Positions 27,662-36,592 are shown, counted from the stretch's first letter. The stretch: DNA of 64,000 nt from Gluconacetobacter entanii (GCF_003206495.1 NZ_NKUF01000002.1:124001-188000), one strand, 5' to 3'. Numbers and translations: made by a program. Notes: a model not told the origin generated them from the letters alone.

Positions 27662-28530
27662 CGATCCGTTCCCCATCGATCCGCCCCCTGCCTGACCTGA
27701 TGCTTGAACCGCTGGTACGCGCGGGCCTGATGGAGGATCTGGGCCGTGGTGGCGACCTGACCACCGATGTGACGCTGGGGGAGGGCAATCCGTCCGCCCA
27801 TGCGGTGCTGTCCGCCCGGCAGGCCGGGGTTGTTGCGGGACTGGACATGGCGCGCCTGGCCTTCACCCTGATGGACCCGAGCATCGAATTCACGGTCGCG
27901 GCCCCTGATGGCACCCATGTCACCCCCGGACAGGTGATCGCAAGTGTGCGCGGTCCGGCGCGTGGCATCCTGTCGGGAGAACGGGTTGCGCTGAATTTCC
28001 TGTCGCACCTGTGTGGCATCGCCACCGCGACGGCGCAGGTGGCGGCGGCGGTGGAACCTTTTGGCGTCAAGGTCAGTTGTACGCGCAAGACCATGCCGGG
28101 CATGCGCGCGATCCAGAAATACGCCGTGCGCGCGGGCGGTGGCGCCAACCACCGTTTCGGGCTGGATGATGCGATCCTGATCAAGGACAACCACCTTGCG
28201 ATCGCGGGGGGCATCCGTCCCGCCCTGACGCGGGCGCGGGCGGCGGCAGGGCATCTGGTCAGTATCGAACTGGAAGTCGATACACTGGAACAGTTGGCCG
28301 AGGGGCTTGAGGTCGGGGGGGTGGATGTCTTCCTGCTTGACAACATGACGCCGGAGCAGTTGCGCAAGGCGGTCAGCATGATCGACCACCGCGCCGTGGC
28401 CGAGGCCTCAGGCGGGGTTACGCCGGAAACGGCCGCCACGATCGCCGCGACAGGGATCGACCTGATTTCGATGGGATGGTTGACCCACAGTGTCAGGGCG
28501 ATGGATATCGGGCTGGATTATCAACCCTAG
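27658..28530 (+). CDS. nadC: Nicotinate-nucleotide pyrophosphorylase (quinolinate phosphoribosyltransferase)
   Basis: 290 residues. Converts quinolinate and PRPP to nicotinate mononucleotide. EDLGRGGDLTTDVT at the N-terminus, CTRKTMPGMRAIQKYAV, the segment RAGGGANHRFGLDDAILIKD and the C-terminal ISMGWLTHS are QPRTase signatures. Third gene of the coupled nadABC set, followed by a GntR regulator after 135 bp. Confidence 0.96.
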   Translation: MTIRSPSIRPLPDLMLEPLVRAGLMEDLGRGGDLTTDVTLGEGNPSAHAVLSARQAGVVAGLDMARLAFTLMDPSIEFTVAAPDGTHVTPGQVIASVRGPARGILSGERVALNFLSHLCGIATATAQVAAAVEPFGVKVSCTRKTMPGMRAIQKYAVRAGGGANHRFGLDDAILIKDNHLAIAGGIRPALTRARAAAGHLVSIELEVDTLEQLAEGLEVGGVDVFLLDNMTPEQLRKAVSMIDHRAVAEASGGVTPETAATIAATGIDLISMGWLTHSVRAMDIGLDYQP

Positions 28531-28539
28531 GCTGTAGTC

Positions 28540-28585
28540 GTGTGTCATTTAAATGAAATATGCATAAAAAATGCAACTGACACAC
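28540..28585. promoter_or_regulatory. Inverted repeats between nadC and the GntR gene
   Basis: GTGTGTCA (28540-28547) and TGACACAC (28578-28585) are perfect inverted arms. Inside them lie ATTTAAAT and the small hairpin TGCAT-AAAAA-ATGCA. It could be an operator of the downstream regulator or a 3' structure of nadC. Confidence 0.4.
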
Positions 28586-28665
28586 AGTACAAGTTGCCAT
28601 CTGCGGGGAGATCATTATTTATACGGATTAATAAGATATATTTGTACGAAGGATAAGATAGCAGT

Positions 28666-29340
28666 ATGGTGGCGGATATCACGGACCAGAACAGCAAGCC
28701 CCCCCGACGTGTCCTCAGCGTTGATGCCTATGAACATGTCCGGCGTGGCCTGATCCGCAGTCGCTACCGCGCGGGCGAACGTCTTGTCCTGCGTCCCCTT
28801 GCTGCCGAACTTGGCCTGAGCCCGACCCCCGTGCGTGAGGCGCTGCTGCGTCTGGTGTCCGAACATGCGCTGGAACTCAATGACCGCAATACGGCTGTCG
28901 TGCCGGCGATGACACGCCGTAATTTCGCGGAAATCCATGCCCTGCGTTCCGACCTTGAGGTAAGGCTGGCGGAGGCCGCGGCCCTGAAGGCCAGCGCGCA
29001 CGGGATCGAGACGCTTGCCATGCTGCATCGCCAGTTCGTCGATGCGCTGGCCATTCGTGATGACGGGGCGGTTGCCGCCCTGAACGCGGATTTCCACACC
29101 ACGATCGCGGCACTGGCGGACCTGCCGCTGACGGCCAATATCCTGCGTAACCTGTGGGTGCGTATTGGCCCGCTTTATGCCCTGTCGCGCCCGATGCCAA
29201 GCATGCGCAGCATGGGGGATGTTCATCCTCACGCCGCACTGATTGATGCGCTGCGCGCGCGTGACCCGCAGGCGGCGCGTGAGGCGATCACGCGGGATTT
29301 CAACAATGCGCGGATCTGGATCGAACCGATGCTGGCGTAA
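28666..29340 (+). CDS. GntR-family (FCD) transcriptional regulator
   Basis: 224 residues. The N-terminal winged helix carries the GntR signature (RRGLIRSRYRAGERLVLRPL, then LAAELGLSPTPVREALLRL), and the C-terminal all-helical part (FAEIHALRSDLEVRLAEAAA, DFHTTIAALADLP) is the FCD ligand-binding domain, which usually binds a small carboxylate. The target is unknown. It follows nadABC on the same strand but is separated by 135 bp with its own inverted repeats, so it is probably a separate unit. The ATG at 28666 follows AAGGA. Confidence 0.88.
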   Translation: MVADITDQNSKPPRRVLSVDAYEHVRRGLIRSRYRAGERLVLRPLAAELGLSPTPVREALLRLVSEHALELNDRNTAVVPAMTRRNFAEIHALRSDLEVRLAEAAALKASAHGIETLAMLHRQFVDALAIRDDGAVAALNADFHTTIAALADLPLTANILRNLWVRIGPLYALSRPMPSMRSMGDVHPHAALIDALRARDPQAAREAITRDFNNARIWIEPMLA

Positions 29341-29380
29341 GGCCGGACCTCGCCATTCCCCAAAAATGATGGAAAACATT

Positions 29381-29465
29381 TAAAAGTTTTTGGTGAAGCT
29401 TTTTTCAAAAAGCTTCGAAAGACGCCGCCTTTTTTAAAAAGGCGGCACCCGGAAACGTTTATCTA
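29381..29465 (+). repeat. Double-hairpin intergenic repeat, copy 5 (forward)
   Basis: TTAAAAGTTTTTGGTG, hairpin A (GAAGCTTTTT / AAAAAGCTTC), spacer GAAAGAC, hairpin B (GCCGCCTTTTT / AAAAAGGCGGC), then ACCCGGAAACGTTTA. It lies in the gntR/minE convergent junction. Confidence 0.92.
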
Positions 29466-29510
29466 TTTATCGAAGAATTGTTTTTGGGTGTGGCCCGCAC
29501 ATAGAAAATG

Positions 29511-29547
29511 AAAAACGGGGCATCGCCACGGCGATCGCCCCGTTTTT
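29511..29547 (-). terminator. Terminator of the minCDE operon
   Basis: AAAAACGGGGC and GCCCCGTTTTT form a long stem with an inner ATCGCC/GGCGAT stem. It is symmetric enough to work in both directions and lies 4 bp past the minE stop. Confidence 0.8.
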
Positions 29548-29550
29548 GCA

Positions 29551-29835
29551 TTATCGGCCCTCGCGCAGTTTCTTTTTTTCGAGGGCGGGCACTTCGATGT
29601 CGATTTCCAGCATCGAAACCGATGTCCCCCGATCCACCTTGATCTGGACCTTGTCCTGATCGACGGGGATATGTTTCTTTATGACCTCGAGGATCTCGCT
29701 ATGGAGGGTGTTGAGCAGTTCGGATTCCTGCCCGTCCGTGCCGGCGCGTTCGTGCGCCAGCAGGATCTGCAACCGGTCACGCGCGACGGGCGCGGAACTG
29801 CGGTTGCGACCGAAAAGTGTATCAAGCAGGCCCAT
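29551..29835 (-). CDS. minE: Cell division topological specificity factor MinE
   Basis: 94 residues. MinE drives MinD off the membrane and sets up pole-to-pole oscillation. [20 protein letters not shown] is the membrane-binding N-terminus, followed by [12 protein letters not shown] (the MinD-binding contact helix) and the dimerising C-terminal domain. The ATG at 29835 is the conserved MGLLD start; the frame runs back to 29862 inside the minD end. Confidence 0.95.
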   Translation of the reverse strand: MGLLDTLFGRNRSSAPVARDRLQILLAHERAGTDGQESELLNTLHSEILEVIKKHIPVDQDKVQIKVDRGTSVSMLEIDIEVPALEKKKLREGR

Positions 29836-29837
29836 GA

Positions 29838-30650
29838 TCAGGATCTTCCCTTGAACAGCCACCCGAACAGGCCGCTACGTTCAGTTGGTATGGTGACGTC
29901 GATCTTTTCGCCTTCCAGCCTGCGCGCCGCCTCGAAATAGGCGCGGGCGGGCGGGCTTTGCGGGCTGGAAATCGTGACGGGCGAACCGAGGTTCGACGCG
30001 CGCAGGACTTCTTCGCTTTCGGGGATGATCCCCAGCAGCGGAATCGACAGGATTTCAAGCACGTCTTCGGTACGCAGCATTTCCCCGCGTGAGGCACGGC
30101 CGGGGTCATAACGTGTCACCAGCAGGTATTTCTCGATCTTGCCGCCGCCCTTGGCCTTTTCAGTCGTGCTGTCGAGCATGCCGATGATGCGGTCGCTGTC
30201 GCGCACGGACGATACCTCGGGATTGGCGACGACGACGGCGTAATCCGCATGGTACATCGCCAGTTGCGCGCCGCGTTCGATGCCCGCAGGGCTGTCGCAG
30301 ATGATCCAGTCGAACTTTTCACGCAGTTCGCCGATCACTTTGGCGACGCCTTCGGCCGTCAGGGCGTCCTTGTCGCGGGTCTGCGACGCGGGCAGGATCG
30401 ACAGGGTTTCGACGCGCTTGTCACGGATCAGCGCCTGCGACAGCTTCGCTTCGCCCTGGATGACATTGATCAGGTCGTACACGACCCGGCGTTCCGCGCC
30501 CATGACAAGGTCGAGGTTACGCAGGCCGACATCGAAATCGACCACGACCACGTTCTGCCCCGTCTGTGCCAGCGCCGCGCCCAGTGCCGCGGTGGACGTT
30601 GTCTTGCCGACCCCGCCCTTTCCGGAGGTGACGACCAGCACTTTCGCCAT
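29838..30650 (-). CDS. minD: Septum site-determining protein MinD
   Basis: 270 residues. Membrane-associated ATPase that recruits MinC. The deviant Walker A is [14 protein letters not shown], followed by [14 protein letters not shown] and the Walker [11 protein letters not shown]. The last residues ([13 protein letters not shown]) form the amphipathic membrane-targeting helix. The start is the ATG at 30650 (MAKVLVV); an earlier ATG at 30674 adds eight atypical residues. The gene ends 2 bp before minE begins. Confidence 0.97.
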   Translation of the reverse strand: MAKVLVVTSGKGGVGKTTSTAALGAALAQTGQNVVVVDFDVGLRNLDLVMGAERRVVYDLINVIQGEAKLSQALIRDKRVETLSILPASQTRDKDALTAEGVAKVIGELREKFDWIICDSPAGIERGAQLAMYHADYAVVVANPEVSSVRDSDRIIGMLDSTTEKAKGGGKIEKYLLVTRYDPGRASRGEMLRTEDVLEILSIPLLGIIPESEEVLRASNLGSPVTISSPQSPPARAYFEAARRLEGEKIDVTIPTERSGLFGWLFKGRS

Positions 30651-30789
30651 TCTAGTTCTTCCTTGTCCTGTCATTTCCGTCCGCGGCCCGGGGAGGTATA
30701 GGCCATAACGGTTGAAATATGGTTGTTAAGAGTAAGGGCGCGGCAGGGGGGGATGCAACCGCTGCGACGATGAAAAATGTATCTTGAAT

Positions 30790-31584
30790 TCATCTTCTTG
30801 AGGGTGCCGCCGTCCGCAGGCTGAGTGGCTGCACCACGATTGTGTCATTATTGAGCATGGCCTGTGACGGGTTGCCGGAAAATCGGGGGTCGATATCCTC
30901 GGCGGTCATATAATATCCATCGATCGCCAGAAGTTCCGCGCGCATGTCATGGGCGAAGATGCGGGCTTCGGGCTGCCCGTTCATGCCCGCGATCGCCCGC
31001 CCGCGCAGCGCGCCATAGACATGGATCGACCCTGCGGCGGTGACTTCCGCCCCCGACCCGACCGACCCGATGATGATGATGTCGCCATCGGGGTTCACGA
31101 TCGTCTGCCCCGAACGGATCGGCTGTTCGAAGATCAGCGATGATCCCTGTATCCGTTCCGGGACGGGGACGTGGTCGTCGGGAATGTCCACGGCGCCCGA
31201 CGCACGTCCCCCCTCCAGCCCCGCCGGCCATTGCCAGTGGGCGATGGCGGGCGTGGTGGGATCGGCGCCCTCGATCGCGATGATGCGGATGCCCCGTTCG
31301 AGCAGCGCTGGATACAGCTTGCCCAGGCCGGGTTCGTCCGGGCCGAGCAGGGAGAGGTCGAGGATGACCGGCTTGCTGGCGAAAAAGGCGGCGGAACGGG
31401 CGATCTGCGCATCCAGTCCGGCCATCCAGTCGGACAGGCCGGGTTCGGGTGACAGCACCAGCGCCAGGAAGGAGCGGCCACGCGCGCGGATTTTCGGAAG
31501 GGAACGCAATTCGTCGGACAAGTGGTTACAGCCTTCGTCTGCCTGGGATTCGTCTGCCTGCGACCCGACCGGTATCATGGGCAT
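30790..31584 (-). CDS. minC: Septum site-determining protein MinC
   Basis: About 264 residues from the ATG at 31584. The N-terminal domain (KIRARGRSFLALVLSPEP...) antagonises FtsZ; the C-terminal beta-helix (FEQPIRSGQTIVNPDGDIII, then GSVGSGAEVTAAGSIHVYG and ALRGRAIAGMNGQ) binds MinD and is typical. The start is uncertain: ATGs at 31584 and 31578, with the frame open to 31734. The N-terminus contains a tandem 15-bp duplication encoding SQADE twice. 139 bp separate it from minD. Confidence 0.9.
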   Translation of the reverse strand: MPMIPVGSQADESQADEGCNHLSDELRSLPKIRARGRSFLALVLSPEPGLSDWMAGLDAQIARSAAFFASKPVILDLSLLGPDEPGLGKLYPALLERGIRIIAIEGADPTTPAIAHWQWPAGLEGGRASGAVDIPDDHVPVPERIQGSSLIFEQPIRSGQTIVNPDGDIIIIGSVGSGAEVTAAGSIHVYGALRGRAIAGMNGQPEARIFAHDMRAELLAIDGYYMTAEDIDPRFSGNPSQAMLNNDTIVVQPLSLRTAAPSRR

Positions 31585-31716
31585 GCCGCCAATGTGCCAG
31601 AAAAAGATGCCCGATGCCACGGCCAGTAGCCCTTTGGCATGCCGGCGCGCGATGCAATGCGGTTTTGTTGACATGAAGGCTTGGCTAAGGGTGGCGCGAT
31701 GCAATAAAGCGGATGC

Positions 31717-32385
31717 ATGCGTATCCTCTATCACCTCCCCCTTTCACCCTATTCCCGCAAGGTGCGCCTTGCGCTGGGAGAGAAGCGGTTGCCGTTCGAA
31801 CTGAAGATGGAACGGGTATGGGAACGCCGCCCTGATTACCTTGCGCTGAACCCTGCCGGCACCGTGCCGATGCTGGTGGAGGAGACGGGCCTTGCGATCC
31901 CCGATTCGTGGGTGATCTGCGAATACCTGGAGGAAGCCTATCCCGACACGCCGCTTCTGGGGCGCACGCTGGCCGAACGGGTGGAAGTGCGGCGGCTTGT
32001 CGTCTGGTTCGACGAAAAATTCGGCAGCGAGGTGACGCGCAACCTGCTCAATGAAAAGGTGATGAAGCGCATCTCCGGCCGGGGCAATCCCGATGGCGGC
32101 GCGCTGCGGGCGGGATATGCCAATATCCGCTTTCACCTGTCCTATATCGACTGGCTGGCGGAAACGCGGCAGTGGATGGCGGGCAACATGCTCTCGCTTG
32201 CGGATTTCGCGGCCGCCGCCCATCTATCGTGCCTCGATTTCATCGACGATATCGCATGGGACACGGCACCTGCGGCCAAGGACTGGTACGCCCGGATCAA
32301 GAGCAGGCCGTGCTTTCGCTCCCTGCTGCAGGACCGTGTCAGCGGGATGACGCCGCCCGCCCATTACGCCGACCTCGATTTCTGA
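31717..32385 (+). CDS. GST-fold protein, FzlA-like
   Basis: 222 residues: N-terminal thioredoxin-like GST domain (LYHLPLSPYSRKVRLALGEK, ALNPAGTVPMLVEETG, DSWVICEYLEEAYP) and C-terminal helical domain ending in PPAHYADLDF. The absence of strong catalytic GST features, the Trp at about residue 35 and the conserved C-terminal tail resemble FzlA, the alphaproteobacterial FtsZ-binding division protein. Its location divergent from minCDE is consistent with that. The FzlA assignment is inference; the GST fold is clear. Confidence 0.75.
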   Translation: MRILYHLPLSPYSRKVRLALGEKRLPFELKMERVWERRPDYLALNPAGTVPMLVEETGLAIPDSWVICEYLEEAYPDTPLLGRTLAERVEVRRLVVWFDEKFGSEVTRNLLNEKVMKRISGRGNPDGGALRAGYANIRFHLSYIDWLAETRQWMAGNMLSLADFAAAAHLSCLDFIDDIAWDTAPAAKDWYARIKSRPCFRSLLQDRVSGMTPPAHYADLDF

Positions 32386-32393
32386 GCGCGCCC

Positions 32394-33623
32394 GTGTCCC
32401 GTGCCGATGTGCTTGACGCCGTAATCCTGGGGGCGGGGGCCGCCGGGATGATGGCGGCCGCGACGGCGGGGCAGGCGGGATGCCGTGTCGTCGTGGTGGA
32501 CCATGCCGCCCAACCGGGGCGCAAGATCCTGATTTCGGGGGGCGGGCGCTGCAATTTCACCCATCTGGAGTCGGGGCCGGGGATGTTCCTGTCGGCCAAC
32601 CCGCATTTCGCCAAGTCCGCGCTGGCGCGCTACACCCCGCGCGATTTCCTCGACCTGATCGCCCGCCACCGCATCGCCTGGCACGCCAAGGCACCGGGCC
32701 AGTTGTTCTGCGACCGCTCCGCCAGCGAGATCGTGGAGATGCTGGTGCGCGAATGCCGGCAGGGCCGGGTGGAGATGGCGCTGTCGAATCGCATCATCGC
32801 GGTGCGGCGCGACGCCGGCGGGCATTTCGTGGTGGAGACCGACCGCATGGTGCTGCATGCCCGCGCGGTGGTGCTGGCGACAGGGGGGCTGTCGATTCCC
32901 AAGCTGGGGGCGACGGGCCTGTCGCATGATGTCGCGCGCCGCTTCGGCCTGAAGATCGTCGAGCCTGCGCCCGCCCTCGTGCCGCTGACATTCGGGGTCG
33001 CCGACCGGGAATGGATGGTCGAACTGGCGGGTGTGTCGCTGGACGTTGCGACACGGTGCCATGACGGGGCGGGGCGGCGTGAACGTGACGTCGTGTTCCG
33101 TGACGGGATGCTGTTTACGCATCGTGGCCTGTCTGGTCCCGCGATCCTGCAGGCCTCGTCCTACTGGTCGGCGGGGACGGCGCTGGATATCGACTGCCTG
33201 CCCGGACGCGATGCGGCGCGGTGCCTGCGTGACCTGAAGAAGGGACGCCCCCGCATGGGGGGCGCGGCCATGCTGGCGAGCGTGCTGCCCCAGCGCCTGG
33301 CGCAGATGCTGGCGGCGCGCCACCTGCCCGATGGCCCGGTGGGGGAAATGCCCGACAGCGTGCTGGACGCGCTGGCGGCGATGCTGTCGTCATGGCGGCT
33401 GAAACCCAACGGCACCGAAGGCTATGCCAAGGCCGAGGTCACGCGCGGCGGCATTGATACCGATGGCCTGTCATCGCAGACGATGGAGGCGCACGACGTG
33501 CCCGGCCTGTTCGCGGTGGGCGAGGCCGTGGACGTGACCGGGTGGCTGGGCGGCCATAATTTCCAGTGGGCATGGTCGAGCGGCCATGCGGCGGGGCGGG
33601 CTCTGGCGGAGCGGCAGGGCTGA
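32394..33623 (+). CDS. BaiN/HI0933-family FAD-dependent oxidoreductase
   Basis: 409 residues. N-terminal FAD-binding VILGAGAAGMMAAATAGQAG followed by QPGRKILISGGGRCNFT, which is the family hallmark, and the C-terminal VTRGGIDTDGLSSQTMEA and VAVGEAVDVTGWLGGHNFQWA-type motif. Members are flavoproteins of unclear role (YhiN/BaiN). The start is the GTG at 32394, nine bases after the GST stop; a GTG at 32409 is possible. The stop overlaps the next ATG (TGATG). Confidence 0.85.
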   Translation: MSRADVLDAVILGAGAAGMMAAATAGQAGCRVVVVDHAAQPGRKILISGGGRCNFTHLESGPGMFLSANPHFAKSALARYTPRDFLDLIARHRIAWHAKAPGQLFCDRSASEIVEMLVRECRQGRVEMALSNRIIAVRRDAGGHFVVETDRMVLHARAVVLATGGLSIPKLGATGLSHDVARRFGLKIVEPAPALVPLTFGVADREWMVELAGVSLDVATRCHDGAGRRERDVVFRDGMLFTHRGLSGPAILQASSYWSAGTALDIDCLPGRDAARCLRDLKKGRPRMGGAAMLASVLPQRLAQMLAARHLPDGPVGEMPDSVLDALAAMLSSWRLKPNGTEGYAKAEVTRGGIDTDGLSSQTMEAHDVPGLFAVGEAVDVTGWLGGHNFQWAWSSGHAAGRALAERQG

Positions 33624-35002
33624 TGCTGTTCAGCACGCAGGGCTTCCTGCTTGGGTTCCTGCCGGTGGTGCTGGTGCTGTATTACCTGTGCGCCCCCGTG
33701 CGCCGGGCGCGGCAGGGCCTGATGATCGCGGCATCGCTGGTGTTCTATGGCCTGTGGGACTGGCGCTTCGTGCCGTTCCTTGTGGGGATGACGCTGCTCA
33801 ACTGGGCGCTGGCGTGCCTGTGGGGGCGCACACGCAGGCGGGCGTGGCTGCTGGGCGGGATTGCCTTCAACATATGTGTGCTGGTGTTCTTCAAGGACGC
33901 GAACTGGCTGGCGGGCGTGATCGCGGCGCTGCGCGGGCAGGCGTTCCATCCGTGGGACATCGTCCTGCCGCTGGGCCTGTCGTTTTTCGTGTTCCAGAAG
34001 ATTTCCTACCTCGTGGACCTGCTGCGGGGGCAGGCCCCGGTCTATGGGCTGGTGGACTTCCTTGAATTCGTGACGTTCTTTCCGCAACTGATCGCAGGGC
34101 CGATCGTGCGGCATAACGAGATCGTGCCGCAGTTCGCCCAATCCCCGCGTAACGGCGCGATGTGGGAAAACCTGTCGCGCGGGGCGATGCTGCTGCTGGT
34201 CGGACTGGCGAAGAAGGCGGGACTGGCCGATACGCTGGCGAGCCTGTGCGATCCGGTCTTTGCCCTGCTGACGCAGGGACATGTGCCGGGGATGGGGCAG
34301 GCGTGGCTTGCGGCGCTGGCCTATACCTTGCAGATCTATTTCGATTTTTCGGGATATTCCGACATGGCGATCGGTATGGCGCTGATGTTCGGGCTGCGCC
34401 TGCCATTCAATTTCGAGGCCCCGTACCGATCGGTCTCCATCCGTGATTTCTGGCGGCGGTGGCATATGACCCTGTCGCGGTTCCTGCGCGATTACCTTTA
34501 CATCCCCATGGGCGGCAACCGCTGCGGCGCCGCGCGGCAGGCGTGCAACCTCGGGGCGACGATGCTGCTGGCCGGTGCGTGGCATGGCGCGGGGTGGACC
34601 TATCTTGTGTGGGGCGGCCTGCATGGCGGTGCGCTGGCGGTTGCGCACTGGTGGGGGCGGCGGGGCGGCAACATGCCCGCACTGGCGGGATGGGTGGTGA
34701 CGATGCTGTTCGTCATGCTGTCATGGGTGGTGTTCCGCGCGCCCGACATGGGGGCGGCGCGCACGATGCTGCTGGCGATGGCGGGCATGGGCGGGCATGA
34801 CCACGCCGCGACCGGGCACCATGGCGTCGTGCTGGCCATCGCGATGGCCGTGGCGGTAGTGGGGCCGTCGTCGCAGCGCGCGATCCTGCGCGACATGCCG
34901 CCCGCGCCATGGGTCGCGGTGGCGGGCGGGATTGCCTTCGTCCTGCTGATCCTGCTGATCGGTGGGCGTATCCCCGATCCGTTCATCTATTTCCAGTTCT
35001 GA
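33623..35002 (+). CDS. MBOAT-family membrane O-acyltransferase
   Basis: 459 residues, about ten to twelve membrane spans (starting MLFSTQGFLLGFLPVVLVLY). AlgI/DltB-like MBOAT signatures: EFVTFFPQLIAGPIVRH, YFDFSGYSDMAIGMALMFG, RDFWRRWHMTLSRFLRDYLY and the active-site His in LLAGAWHGAGWTYLVWGG. Such proteins transfer acyl, usually acetyl, groups to polysaccharides across the inner membrane. No AlgJ/AlgX/SGNH partner is adjacent, so the acceptor is unknown; an exopolysaccharide is a reasonable guess. Coupled to the preceding flavoprotein gene by a TGATG overlap. Confidence 0.87.
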   Translation: MLFSTQGFLLGFLPVVLVLYYLCAPVRRARQGLMIAASLVFYGLWDWRFVPFLVGMTLLNWALACLWGRTRRRAWLLGGIAFNICVLVFFKDANWLAGVIAALRGQAFHPWDIVLPLGLSFFVFQKISYLVDLLRGQAPVYGLVDFLEFVTFFPQLIAGPIVRHNEIVPQFAQSPRNGAMWENLSRGAMLLLVGLAKKAGLADTLASLCDPVFALLTQGHVPGMGQAWLAALAYTLQIYFDFSGYSDMAIGMALMFGLRLPFNFEAPYRSVSIRDFWRRWHMTLSRFLRDYLYIPMGGNRCGAARQACNLGATMLLAGAWHGAGWTYLVWGGLHGGALAVAHWWGRRGGNMPALAGWVVTMLFVMLSWVVFRAPDMGAARTMLLAMAGMGGHDHAATGHHGVVLAIAMAVAVVGPSSQRAILRDMPPAPWVAVAGGIAFVLLILLIGGRIPDPFIYFQF

Positions 35003-35007
35003 TTCAA

Positions 35008-35103
35008 AGTCATAAAAGTTTTTGGGTGCCGCCTTTTGATCGAAAAAGGCGGCGTTCTTTGAAGCTTTTTGAAAAAGCTTCACCAAAAACTTTTATGACT
35101 TTC
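35008..35103 (-). repeat. Double-hairpin intergenic repeat, copy 6 (reverse), longest arms
   Basis: Hairpin B then hairpin A as in the other reverse copies, but the outer inverted arms extend to AAAGTCATAAAAGTTTTTGG and its exact complement, 20 bp. It stands between two genes read in the same direction (MBOAT and rarA). Confidence 0.93.
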
Positions 35104-35230
35104 TTTTTTTACCGACCCGTCACCTTTGTCGGGCGCGTGGGGTGTATCGCGCCGTTTGTGTTCCCATATGTCATGCTGACACGCTACGATGTGACGTGGC
35201 GTCCTTTTTTCATGGAACAAGACACAGCCC

Positions 35231-36592
35231 ATGCACGATCCCACCCAGGACCTGTTCGGGGACATGCCGGACATGGCGCGCCCCCAGGCCGCGCCCGCGA
35301 CAGGACGCGGGGGCGAGGCCGCATCACGCCACCGGCCGCTTGCGGACCGCCTGCGGCCGGAGGCGCTGGACCAGGTCGTGGGGCAGGACCACCTGCTTGG
35401 CCCTGAGGGCACGCTGAGCCTGATGCTGCGCAACCACAGCCTCGCCAGCCTGATCCTGTGGGGCGGGCCGGGTGTTGGCAAGACGACCATCGCGCGCCTG
35501 CTGGCCCATGCGGCGGGCCTGCGCTTCGTGCAGATCTCGGCGGTGTTTTCTGGCGTGGCCGACCTCAAGCGTGCGTTCGAGGATGCGCGCCGCCGTGCCG
35601 CCAATGGCGAAGGCACGCTGTTGTTCGTGGATGAAATCCACCGCTTCAACCGCGCGCAGCAGGACGGGTTCCTGCCGGTGGTCGAGGACGGGACGGTCGT
35701 GCTGGTGGGGGCGACGACGGAAAACCCGTCCTTCGCGCTCAATGGCGCGCTGCTGTCGCGCTGTCAGGTGCTGGTGCTGCGCCGGCTGGATGATGCGGCA
35801 CTGGAACAGTTGCTGTACCGGGCGGAGGCGGAGACCGGGCGCGCCCTGCCGCTGACACCGCCCGCACGTGCGACATTACGCGCCATGGCCGATGGCGACG
35901 GGCGGTACCTGCTGAACATGGTGGAGCAGATCCTGGCACAGCCGGGCGATACGGTGTTCGACCCGCAATCCCTGTCACGGCTGCTGGCAAAACGCGCGGC
36001 GCTGTATGACAAGGACCGGGAGGAACATTACAACCTGATCTCCGCACTGCATAAATCCATGCGCGGTTCGGACCCGGATGCGGCGCTGTACTGGTTTGCC
36101 CGGATGCTCGAAGGGGTGGAGGACCCGCGCTACATCGCCCGCCGCCTGACCCGCTTCGCGGCGGAGGACGTGGGCATGGCCGACCCGCAGGCCCTGCCGC
36201 TGGCGGTTGCTGCGTGGGAGACGTACGAACGCATGGGCTCGCCCGAAGGGGAACTGGCGCTGGCGCAGCTTGTGGTGCACCTGTCCACGGCGCCGAAATC
36301 GAATGCGGTCTATGTCGCCTATGGCCGTGCACGCCGGGCTGCGCGCGCCACCGGCAGCCTGATGCCGCCCGCCCATATCCTCAATGCGCCGACGAAGCTG
36401 ATGAAGGATATCGGCTATGGCAAGGGGTATGAATACGACCATGACCAGGCGGAGGGGATTTCGGGCCAGAACTACTTCCCCGACGGCATGCGCCGCCCGC
36501 AATTCTACCGTCCCACGGGGCGCGGATATGAACGTGAGGTCGCACGACGTCTGGACAGTTGGGACAGAGTGCGCGAAAGCCGTGGGTCATGA
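35231..36592 (+). CDS. rarA: Replication-associated recombination protein A (AAA+ ATPase)
   Basis: 453 residues of the RarA/MgsA/WRNIP1 family that acts at stalled forks. An N-terminal QDLFG...-type segment similar to the SSB/clamp-contact region is followed by RPLADRLRPEALDQVVGQDH, Walker A WGGPGVGKTT, Walker B LFVDEIHRFNRAQQDGFLP, sensor ATTENPSF, and the C-terminal tetramerisation part (APKSNAVYVAYGRARR, IGYGKGYEYDHD). Its stop overlaps the downstream ATG (ATGA). Confidence 0.94.
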   Translation: MHDPTQDLFGDMPDMARPQAAPATGRGGEAASRHRPLADRLRPEALDQVVGQDHLLGPEGTLSLMLRNHSLASLILWGGPGVGKTTIARLLAHAAGLRFVQISAVFSGVADLKRAFEDARRRAANGEGTLLFVDEIHRFNRAQQDGFLPVVEDGTVVLVGATTENPSFALNGALLSRCQVLVLRRLDDAALEQLLYRAEAETGRALPLTPPARATLRAMADGDGRYLLNMVEQILAQPGDTVFDPQSLSRLLAKRAALYDKDREEHYNLISALHKSMRGSDPDAALYWFARMLEGVEDPRYIARRLTRFAAEDVGMADPQALPLAVAAWETYERMGSPEGELALAQLVVHLSTAPKSNAVYVAYGRARRAARATGSLMPPAHILNAPTKLMKDIGYGKGYEYDHDQAEGISGQNYFPDGMRRPQFYRPTGRGYEREVARRLDSWDRVRESRGS

